From contig NC_089755.1 in the NCBI RefSeq assembly GCF_040412425.1, positions 56,119,298 to 56,183,297 of the forward strand: a DNA stretch of 64,000 nt, written 5' to 3'. How positions within the stretch are numbered: the stretch's first letter is position 1; each line of letters opens with the position of its first letter. Of this stretch, positions 54,480-64,000 are shown one piece after another. The notes under the pieces are model-generated. The model ran no database searches. It was not told where the DNA came from and saw only the letters and a list, made by a program, of their open reading frames with translations. A program made the position numbers and the translations under genes. Source of the DNA: Macrobrachium rosenbergii (lineage: Eukaryota > Arthropoda > Malacostraca > Decapoda > Palaemonidae).

Positions 54480-55020
54480 GTTAACCACACTGAAGAGCGA
54501 AGTCGTAGTCTCAAGAAATGGATTTCCTAAGCCGTCCCCTGGTCCGATGAAAAAGCTAAACATGAAAGGAAGAGAAAAGGATACATTACCACTTCATTCA
54601 GTCCTGTGAATCACACCATCAACTTTGCGATTACTAGTGTTGTCCTTTGAATCAAAACTTAAGGCAGCTGGTCATTTCTTAGTTAAAATTATCAACCCCA
54701 CTAAATCCAACATTTTGATTCCTGTCTTGTTAACCCACACGTCAGTCATTCTAGGTGCTGATTATGACATATTGCTAGTGGCTTTAGACCCTTCATCATT
54801 ACTCCATTTCATCCTTGTAAATTTAACACCAGGTACTTCACAATCAGTCATTGTTTCCTGCTCAGTCAATCCAATCATGTGGATCTTAATACTCAGTTCA
54901 TATAACCTTCCCAGAAGGTTGTCTTTCCATCATCTTGTGGACCTAACCACTTTCCGTTCCATTCCTAGCCTCCTTATGTACTGCATACTTCACCCACTAC
55001 TACCTTTGCCATAAAGTTTT
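54480..55020 (+). ncRNA. Putative downstream exon with a weak 129-codon frame
   Basis: Starts after a strong acceptor ending at 54479. A frame from a TTG at 54625 to 55014 (…GADYDILLVALDPSSLLHFI…) is open for 129 codons but has no ATG start nearby and no domain I know. Leu/Ser richness fits T/C-rich UTR DNA as well. The exon end is not defined. Confidence 0.25.
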
Positions 55021-57980
55021 TGTTCAGCAGCTGTTTAGATGTTCTGTATCTGCATATTTGACTCTTTCTCCAGGACCCATCATTTTGCCACTGCTAACAG
55101 AAAGCTCATTTCATACATCTGGTATCTCAGGTCATTTTGACTTCATTATAGGGATTTGGCTTTATATGTTTGTCATTCAGACACAAATGTTTTGCCACTT
55201 TAGTGTCATTCAGCCATTTTAAGTTTGAAAGACTTGCGTGAGCTGGTACTGAGCAACATGACATTTTGCACTTCTTGGTTGTCACCTTAAAGGTACAGTA
55301 ATGTTATATTTTCAAAGATATTTTAGTATAATAGTCATTGCTTCTTTAAAAGCTTGTGTCATAGACTTAATCAATTCATCAGAAATTTTGCAAATCCCAC
55401 TCTGCATATTATGCACACATCAGCTGCTTCAGTGATATGCCCTGATTGAGGAACTTTTGGACCAGATTAACATATTGACGCTTAAAATGTGTTGTTGTTG
55501 TTTGTCATAGCATTCAGGTCCTTTCATTTTATATGACTTATGAGAGAGGTGAATTGCACTCAAATTATTTCAGGAGATAAGTTTATTCAAGCCGGAGTGG
55601 TAACTATTATATTGTATGCGAAAAATTGATTATGAATACTGCAATGTCCTGGAATGTATTTTTACGAGAACCAGAAGCTATCTTCAGGATATACTTGTTT
55701 GTGTACTTGAATGTACAGGTAAAATTGAATGTTAAATATGCAGTCATTTTACAAGTGATTGTTTAGTTTCCAGATGCTAGTGCTTGTTCAGTTTGCATGT
55801 ACAAATGATTGCTAAATGTGCAAGTGCATTTAACTTGATGAGTTTGCTGGAACAAGGGACTTTAAGTTAGCGGATGTTAATGGTGGTTAAAATTGCTGAT
55901 ACAAATAATTGTTTTAATGGTGATAAAAATGATTTATTAATATTCTGCCTAACATCTAAATGCCTTTCAACAGTTGGTCTTAAGTAGTTGGTTGTGATTG
56001 GTAGTCAGTGTTATGTAAGATTTGGCAATACTCCCTCAGTATGTGAAGTTTTATGCAATATTAATTTGCAAATTGTATCACAGAATCATAGTCTGTGGTT
56101 AGGCTTCTTTATAGGTTCATGTTACTGCTCTTTGATATAGAGTATTTCTTAATAGCAGTAGGAAAATAGTGGGTGTATGGGAGAGAGAGAGGTATCTTTA
56201 AATTCAATCTTGCAACTTTTGGTATGAAATGTTTACTGATTACGTTAACAAAAGTACATTGTTTATGAGAGAGAGAGAGAGAGAGATTAAAAGGGTTGCG
56301 TATAAGTTCTGTACATTCATGATTTAAGTTATTTTTATTTATGGTGTCTGTGTGTTGAATTTTACTGATTGATAGCAATGGTTCTCTTTAAACTTTATAA
56401 TGCATTATTTATCAAGAAGCCAGCAAATGTTATTTTCTTTAATGTAAACAGTACTCTGTACATTACTACATACAGTTTTCAGTAAATTTTGATGATTCTT
56501 TAAAAACAATGCATTTATACATGTACTTGAATTTTTCTTCTTTTAAATGAAGCTTTGTGAACGTAAGCAGGACACTCATGTCATAATAATTAGAAAAGTA
56601 TTTTTCTTTACAAAAGAAACCCCACGCTGTGCTTTCGCTTTTTATTCTGTATCAGCAGTTTGTTTGATTTTGCAAAGGGCCGGTTCTATTTTGATTATTT
56701 AAACTGGTCACCTTTGTGGTAATTACCATAATTGCTGCTGCAACTACAGAATTTCAGTTTTATACAGAGGCTTTCCAAGTCACAATTCCATGTAGGTGAA
56801 CCTAAATTGTTTTGCAGGGTTTTTCAGTTCCTACTTCATTCGGCTATGTGCATTTTTTCTGTACCCTGTAGTCTCTTCATACTTTCAGAAGGCATTTTCT
56901 GACTTTTCTTTACATATTTTGGTCTAATTTTCTCTCTGATTGTAAGTAAATCTTCTGGGGAAGCCACATTAGAGTTTAAAAACGTGACTGCGATTGGTTA
57001 AACATTTTAAAGTATTTATAATAGTATTGGTAATAAGCCCAAGTTGCAATCAGTTGATTTGGAGTTGAAAGTTGTTTTCATTCTTCTGGCAGATCAAGAC
57101 CTTACATGCTCCCTCCGTCATAATAGCTTATGGAGTAAAGTAACTGTAGCAAACAGAATTGTAAATCATTTACACACCATCTCTTTTAACTTGAGAAAAA
57201 TTATAATTTTCATGCAGTCTTTTCCTCATGACAACTTGCAAACGGTCATTCCCAGAAATTTTTAAAGGCTATTTCTGATTCCGGAGTGAACAGATTTTGA
57301 GTACAAAGTTGTTAGGAAGTAGTCAAATTATTTTTAGTCTTTCACTCTCAGGGTCCGTGGATTTGTTTTCTTTTTTATCTTCGTCATGCTGGGTGTAACT
57401 GAATTTTTTTCCATCCACAGTCATGGTTTTACCTTGCTAGGTCTGTCTCATATAGTAAGTTATTATATCTTGTGTTCATGGGTTTTTTTATTTGTTTCAT
57501 TATGTCCATTGAGTACCACAGTTTATATCAGGTTGAGTCCTGTAAAGGGTCTTATAGATTTTTGCCATGAATTTTTTTTGTACAAACTTAAGCACCTAGA
57601 AATCCCAGACCTAAATCTTGCTCATTTTCTGTAGAGCAGTTTACATGTACATGGTCAGTGTGTACACATGTATATAGTTTCCCTATTCATTTTGTTCTCT
57701 CTTGACTTACATCTGATCAAGTGTTACCAACCTTGCATTATTATTATTATTGAGACAGAAGTTACTGCATTTCTTTTGCGATCTAGTTTCAGTCCACTAA
57801 GTTGACAGCACATATCAGATTTCAAGAATGGTGTGAGTGCTCCTGCTTACGTCATATGTTTGGTCATTTAGCTTTAAAGTTTTTAGAGTTAGGTACAATC
57901 TGTTTATTAGATGTAAAAGCTTATTGTACATTCTGCTATTGTATGTGAATGTCATTTAAATGAAGGTTTTTGTTCTACAG
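55021..57980. other. Unique T-rich DNA, UTR- or intron-like, no gene recognised
   Basis: No long microsatellite; only a GAGA tract near 56268-56286. Donor-like words occur at 55718 (ACAG|GTAAAA) and 56939 (TT|GTAAGTAAA). No supported frame; I looked for well-known conserved arthropod microRNA sequences and recognised none. Confidence 0.4.
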
Positions 57981-58006
57981 ATAAAATGGAAAGAAACTAA
58001 ATAAAG

Positions 58007-58159
58007 ATGGCTGCATCCTCGTGTGCTACGTGGTCAGGCAGTGAGGTCGCCCCACCAGAGGTCTGGGATCCCAAAGTGTTCCTGAAAGAGTTATGGATAG
58101 TGAAAGGATTTTGTTTCTGCAGTGCAACAGCTACACTCATGTACCACAGTCCCCACTGA
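58007..58159 (+). CDS. Hypothetical small protein, 50 codons
   Basis: An acceptor-like TTTTTGTTCTACAG| ends at 57980, followed by AATAAAGATGG, where ATG (58007) is in a fair initiation context. The product begins MAASSCATWSGSEVAPPEVW and ends TLMYHSPH. Local DNA is richer in G+C than its surroundings. No domain is recognised. The AATAAA at 58000 could instead be a polyadenylation signal, which would make this non-coding. Confidence 0.25.
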   Translation: MAASSCATWSGSEVAPPEVWDPKVFLKELWIVKGFCFCSATATLMYHSPH

Positions 58160-58281
58160 GTCCCTCAAGAGTCTTGATGTTTTCTTACGAACCTGAGATC
58201 AGCCACACCAGATCCATCTTCTTTCATGTCAGTAAGAGCAGTAACCTCACGAAGTCGGCCACTTTCACCCTGCATCTGTAG
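58093..58281 (+). CDS. Hypothetical small protein, 62 codons, overlapping the previous frame
   Basis: ATG at 58093; product MDSERILFLQCNSYTHVPQS to ATFTLHL, shifted one frame from the 50-codon frame. Third codon positions are mostly G or C, unlike the AT-rich flanks. The two frames could be one ancestral frame broken by a frameshift near 58090, or a single exon read in either frame. The minus strand of the same DNA is also open for about 37 codons, which weakens the case. Confidence 0.25.
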   Translation: MDSERILFLQCNSYTHVPQSPLSPSRVLMFSYEPEISHTRSIFFHVSKSSNLTKSATFTLHL

Positions 58282-61140
58282 AGACCACATGGATGCCTAG
58301 GGCAAGAGGGTCAACATTCCTTTAAGTTCAGTGTTGTGTTTCTTGGACGGTTTTTGAACAATTTAAGTGACAGTGTGATCTCTATCTAATTTGTATGAAC
58401 TCCAAGTTAGTTTTGTATAGAACAGTACAATATCTGAATTCAGAATCTGCCAAAACATGACTTTTTTCTTGGAGACTTCTGTTTCCCTTCAGTTTTGATG
58501 AGGAATAGATGCTGGTAAATGCGTGCCACATCTTTGTGTATTCAGGTTAGGTGCTAAATGGCCTTAAGAGAGTTAACAGATATGTTTCTTTGAAGCCTTG
58601 ATAAAGTTTCAGGCACAGAAAAGTCTTGTTGTATCACCATTTCCAAAGAAGTTAGTTAATTTTGGAAGGGTTTTTTTTTTTATCAGATTTTCAAAACAAT
58701 AAGTGAATCATCAGGTTTTAACAGGTGGCTATGTATATTGAAATGTTTAATTACACTGGACCACAGTCATTGAGTAACATTCATTTCAGCTCTGAAGGAA
58801 ATGAAAGTGGCATTTCTGACTTGTTTTAGTGATTAGTTTTATCTGATATGTTTACATAATGCTGAACAAAGGTGTTACTGTATTCAGTTTGGGCTTGTAA
58901 CTTTGTGACTTTTGGTAACTCGGGTACATGAATGCACTTGTAAGTGTCAGGTAAATTTGAGGTAACAGTTAAAATAGCAAAGAGCTCCATTGGACTCTTA
59001 AGTACACTGCAGTCACTTAGAAAAAATCTCTTTGAGTACCATTAAGGTGAACATTGATATCATACTTACCAGGTATACAGAACAGATGCTTTAGTATATT
59101 TGGAACGGTGAGTTTCATCAGTAGTTGTTGGTCGTACTGAATTGCCGATGATTTGTATCAGCTGTATGTCGTATGTGACCCTGTAACGTAAATCTGAATA
59201 GTGTTTTCATGTAATCATCAAGAGTTGTATGGGCTGTATTTCATTGGGAAGCAGTTGGAAGGGTTTTCAGGTGACATTGGTGCTCTTGTTATAAAGTATG
59301 GTTTGTCTTGCTTGTTGTGTAGTAACAAAGGGGAGTTCTCAAAACACTCCTTGTAGTGGAGTTGGTTATATGGTTATTTGTTGTGCTACTCAAGCACTGT
59401 ACTTAGATTCATGCAGCCTACATTTTTTAATTGGTCATGCAATCTGAGATAGTAGTTTATCTCATTCTGTCACCATTGCCAGTGGCTATTTACTCTGAGG
59501 GCTGACTTCCTTCAGTGATGTTGGGGGTTTTTCTTCCACTTCATACTGAGTGTGAGGAATAAATGATGATAACCACAATACCTCACCCTTAGAAATCTAG
59601 CTGTACATGCTTCTTGAAGTCAGTTTTTTTATGTGGATGATACTGCTGTATCTTGTCCCTTCTGCTACCAAACAAGCTTTGTCTCTTATGATATACTACT
59701 AGATTACTGCCAGCCCAGCAGTTTCCATTATATGGTGTATCACTGATGCAAAGTGGATCTAAATCAAATTAAAACCTCATCCAACTTCCAGGCTAAATCT
59801 TGTTGCTCTTTGTACAACCACTTGCCCATTGTGTGGCCACAAGTCATCCTTTAATAAGCTGTTGGCTGAATAAACAAGGAGTCAGTGCCCAGTAGTATGA
59901 GTTCATTGCTTGTAAAGGTGCATATGGTTATACTTCCTACTGAACTTTAAAGAGCCATGATGGTCTTTAGATAGTTAGTGTGCTGAAATAGATGTTAGTA
60001 TATACTTGTACTTTACTATTGTTACTTTAATTAAAAATTATTATTATTCACAGTAAGCATGCATTCCTGAAAATTATTATTGTTCCCAGTAAGCATGCGT
60101 TCCTACTGTGTAAGTAAAATAACCACATACTTGCACAGCAAGCTTCTACCAATCATAAAAAAGGAAAGCATAAATGAAACTGAACGCAGTAACCCAAATA
60201 AATGAGGAGAGGAAAGTGCTCTACAGCATACCCTCAAACAACAGAACTCAAACCCTAGACTGGAAGGTCATGGTACTCAGGTTGTGACACAGCCCCAGGT
60301 TTTATGGTTGTTTGAGATCTTTGGTTATATGGCCACTACCTGGCAAAAGGCAATACAATTTTAACACCTCCAGTGACAATGACATCCACTTATAGAGGCA
60401 CAAATACTGTACTCCAGTCAGTAAAGCAAGTTGTGGTTAAAAAGTAGAATGTTGAGCACTCCCAACTATTGTAAAAGATTCATCGCATCACTTGGAATTA
60501 CATTCCTATAACGTGTTGTGAAAGTTATTAAAAGCCATTTTTAGCCATCAGATGGGGAAAGAGTAACTCATTTTAACTGCATGTATTTTAGCACCCTAGC
60601 CATTAGCCACACATTGATAGAATGAGCTCACAGTGATGGTTGATCTACTTGTGTGCAGTGCAAACATTGAAGGAGAAGTTGTACAGGAACAAGGTCTCCA
60701 TAGATAGTTGAAGTATCATATGTTTTCCTCAGAATTCAGACATGATCTACATCAAACTGATGCTCCCACACTAGACAACAAATTTAAGGCAAGGAAAGCC
60801 AAGTGATGTTCAGCAGGGGGACATGGCTAACATAGCCTGGCATTCGAACCAAAGTGCTAATTGCCAGTGCAAGGTTATATACATCAACTGTTTATGTTGA
60901 ATATAGAAAAAGTGTTTTATATTTCCGCAGCTTAAAAATCCTTGAGGTGACTTACTTAATAATCTGTTACTCAGAAAATACCAAGACATCATTTAAACTA
61001 CTGGCTTCATTTGCAACAGAGTTGGTCCCATTGATATGTTTTGATGGGTCAAGATTTCTTCCCAAAGGTATAGATGTGAATTTGATTACATTAGCTTATT
61101 GTGGTGGGTCAAGATCATATGATGGTTTAGTCTTGCACTC
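58282..61140. other. Unique DNA, no gene recognised
   Basis: UTR- or intron-like. A 35-bp near-repeat (CAGTAAGCATGC(A/G)TTCCT) lies at 60051-60095. Minus frame 60810-60992 and plus frame 60854-61162 are unsupported. Confidence 0.4.
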
Positions 61141-61145
61141 TTATC

Positions 61146-61232
61146 TCGCTGACCTGTTTTGACGAATGAGGATTCAGTTCTTATCGGCTGCTGACCTGTT
61201 TTGACGAATGAGGATTCAGTTCCTATCGGCTT
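61146..61232. repeat. Tandem duplication of about 43 bp
   Basis: GCTGACCTGTTTTGACGAAT, GAGGATTCAGTT and C(T/C)TATCGGCT occur twice back to back with one difference. It is the youngest duplication in the right-hand part. Confidence 0.9.
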
Positions 61233-63195
61233 AAAACCTTAGTTAAATTACACTGGCCTACTCTGATGGATTCTGTTCCTTGTCATGAGAGGAATTACAG
61301 TCAGGTTGAATCCTTTTGGCCTAATTTGATAAGCTCAGGTTTAGTTACCATCTTGAGATTGAGATTGGAACTGAATGCCATTGAATGACTTTCAGTGATC
61401 CAAGTTTGATTGTCATCAGTAGGTTTAGACTGAGTTGGATCTTACTGAGTTCATTAGATTAGTTCCTTCCAAACTATTTTGGAAATTTAGGCTTCAGTTG
61501 AATTACATTGGATTAAATTGTAATGTGGTGTTGATTGAATCTTCATCAGTAAGCCTTGTTATTGCGGCTTACAATGTCTTTGAGATATTTTATGGCATGA
61601 TACAAGTTCATGGTTGCTTTAGTGTTATGGTATCCTAAAATATATGAGGAATGTTGCTCATGAGGGCCTTTGCAAAATTGACTTACATGGGATATTAATC
61701 TTACACTGAAACCCATACCTGCCCGCATGAGACCAGCAGGTTTTGTTCCAAGTTTAAGTAAGGAGTTTTATACTAAGGAGGAGTGATAACACCATTCTTA
61801 ACCTATCTTGCATCTGTTCTTGGGAGCAGCATGAATGATTGGAAAAAAGTATTTATAAGGAGGTTTTATTTTATCAGACTGTTGAGATATCAAAACTTGG
61901 ACATTCTTGTGATACAGAGATGTTGCTAATTATTTTAATCGTATTTGTATCAAGCTTTTGTGAAAGGTAGCATTTTTTTTCTAGCACTCAGGGTCATTTA
62001 GGCTTAGTTCAGACTTATTGGAAGTTTATTTTTGACCAACTAAGGTTTCATTTTGACTCATTCTCTCTTGCACCAGTCTCTTAAGGTCTGTTGCTCACTG
62101 GAGTCTCAATCTTGACCTCACAATTACTCTTATCATCCGGCTTCAATGCTGGCATGAGGGTGGAACTCCCCTTCTGTGATCAAACAGTGTCCTTCCCCTT
62201 TCCCTGGCTTTCTTTATTCATTTGTTCACTCATCCAGATACCCGCAGCTGTTTGTCTTATTACCTCTTCATTTTGAAAAATTCTGAGCCATGGCTGAAAC
62301 GCATCCATCAAGAAGACCTGTTGGAGTATTCCAATACAAAGTTGATTTTGTTTTTCACCTTTCACCAAGCAAAATGGTTGAGACATCAGTGATGCTTTGT
62401 CTGAGCACCAGGGTTCTTCAGCTTTTGAGACATTTCAGTTCTGCTATCAGGTCTTTTACTCATTCACTCAGGCTTTTTCCTGAGGTCTGTTGCAAGTTTT
62501 TATCATTGTTTATTGGGGTGAAGTTGCTATCCTAATGCTTGTGTTACCTAAGTTTTGGGTTATCTTTTATCATTTTATTTACAGTATCAAATCTCTCTCT
62601 CTCTCTCTCCAAAAAAGGACTTCTAAAAAAAAAAAAAGGAAAATGTCTTATTAAAGATCTTCTGTAATTGCTGAGACAAGTACTTGAGCTGTTAAGAATA
62701 ATTTCAGTTCAGTCCTCAATCTAGTATCAGTATCCTTTAACTTCTTTTATCTGAGCTTACTGTAAAGGCACGCAGGCCTCAAAATACCCATTGCTTTGTC
62801 CAGTTGATTGTGGAGGATTCTTGCAAGTTTTTGAACCCTTGCAATTTACATCTGATGAAAGTTTCAGCAAATGCTGCATGAATGTTGGGTATTGTTCATA
62901 AGGCCTCATATATTTATAACAGTGATAAAATTAATGCAACTTGCTTTAGGTCATTTGTACTTCCTTTACTGGAATACTGTTCTGTTATCTCTTTTAGATA
63001 GAGTGGTTCATGTTGGTAGGTTTCTGTTTCCTAATAGTCGCAGTGATGACTTGGACCATCAACAGTTGGTCTTGTTTGTCATTTTTTCATAAGTTGTATT
63101 TCAACAGCAATCTTTCACATTCACAATTGATACTTGATCCCGTTTATCTGCTGAGAGCAACTAGATTCACTGAGCAGCAGCACCGATATGCATGA
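61233..63195. other. Unique T-rich DNA, no gene recognised
   Basis: A short (CT)n lies at 62590-62608 and an A run at 62625. Several 60-80-codon frames (61435-61638, 62091-62276, 62290-62535) have no domain or splice support. Confidence 0.4.
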
Positions 63196-63207
63196 AATGT
63201 TCGTCAC

Positions 63208-63412
63208 TGTTGAATTGCTCAGTTCCAGAGGTCCTTTATTCCTCACACCATTGGACTGTGGATCTCTTCGTTCTGTATTTCTCTTTACTTCCTCTTACTT
63301 CATCCTAATGAACACCATATTCTTTGGAAGCTTGAATTTCAAGCCAATAGCCCCTGTGGGCTTGTTCCATATGAATAGGTTTCGGCAAGTGAATAATAAT
63401 AATAAGTGCCAT
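63208..63412 (+). mobile_element. Non-LTR retrotransposon 3' fragment with short (AAT)n tail
   Basis: The start reads AQFQRSFIPHTIGLWIS, the same coding end as at 29.4-29.97 kb (TPQFQRFFIPHTV). An internal deletion joins it to CTAATGAACACCATATTCTT, TGGAAGCTTGAATTTCAAGC and GGGCTTGTTCCATATGAATA, then AATAATAATAA. It is the only recognisable retroelement in the last 15 kb and is dead. Confidence 0.8.
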
Positions 63413-64000
63413 TTCATATTAAGCTCAACCCATTTCATTCATGTGGTCCTTCGACCACTATGAGTTTGTAAAACTCTCAGGACTGTTCTGTCTATGTCAG
63501 AGTCTTACTTGTCAACCTCTCAGAGTGGTGTTGTATTACATTTCATCTTTGTTACAATGAAATCTTTGTTCTGTCGGATTCATTGCTCTTGGGCAATTAT
63601 TTGTGGTGTGTTCCTTATTCTCTGAAACTCTCCTGTGTAGGAAATCGTTGTCTGTCTCATACTGACTTTTTGGTAGTAAAAAGTTCCTACTGAGCTTAAC
63701 CCCCCTCCCCCCCACACTTATAGCACCTTTGAAGTGCAGGTCTTAAAGGTGAAAGGATATGTTGTGTTATAGCACTTTGGATTTGAGTTAATGTCTTGTC
63801 ATTAAATATGTCTTAGCCTTAATTGAGTGATGTGTATAAGGCTTGTTTTTCTTGAGTCTAGGGATATGTTGCAAAGCACTTCAAGACCAGTTGTTGTTTA
63901 GCCTTAATTATGAGAATTTAGTTTTGTGTAGTTTAATTGTATGTCTTATTTAACACTTTTGATGAGAAGTATGTTTTGCATTACGGCACAATAACAGTTG
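63413..64000. other. Unique DNA to window end, no gene recognised
   Basis: A C run at 63701-63712. The T-rich character continues to the edge, so any transcription unit is probably cut by the window. Confidence 0.4.

Overview
The window looks like nuclear DNA of a decapod crustacean, probably shrimp- or prawn-like, though I cannot name the species. Three things point there: extreme density of long (CT)n, (TA)n, (AC)n, (AAT)n and (TTC)n microsatellites; several interspersed repeats I recognise from decapod genomes (two at 17.9 and 35.8 kb, two tRNA-derived SINEs, a jockey/CR1-type non-LTR retrotransposon); and almost no open reading frames beyond repeat translations. There is no operon, rRNA, tRNA gene or CRISPR array, and I find no confidently recognisable protein-coding gene. 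Most open frames are translations of microsatellites.

Layout. 0-9 kb: tandem arrays, including one built from a SINE fragment (0.1-0.57 kb), full SINE copies (3.6 and 8.9 kb), a chimeric inverted SINE (7.1 kb) and a 247-bp fold-back element (7.4 kb). 9-25 kb: minisatellites with 34-bp (10.5 kb), 41-bp (13 kb), about 135-bp (18.3 kb) and 20-bp (24.3 kb) units, among many microsatellites. 25-49 kb: microsatellites alternate with short non-repetitive islands that look like possible regulatory DNA (CCAAT, homeodomain-type and ACAAT motif clusters). This part also holds non-LTR fragments (29.4, 32.3, 37.5, 43.0 and 44.0 kb), a SINE with target-site duplications (34.3 kb) and further minisatellites (39.1, 44.5 kb).

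48.7-64 kb: the texture changes sharply. Long microsatellites vanish, the + strand is T-rich, and splice-site-like signals appear at about 50.7, 52.3, 52.5, 54.2, 54.5 and 58.0 kb. I read this, with low confidence, as part of a + strand transcription unit (long non-coding RNA or UTR-rich gene) that may run past the right end. It holds only short frames, including a 17-codon frame closed by splicing and a 50/62-codon overlapping pair near 58 kb.

A theme of the window is local tandem duplication of 60-260 bp of otherwise unique DNA: I count more than fifteen separate two-copy duplications besides the longer arrays. Genes working together cannot be described, because no gene here is identified with confidence.
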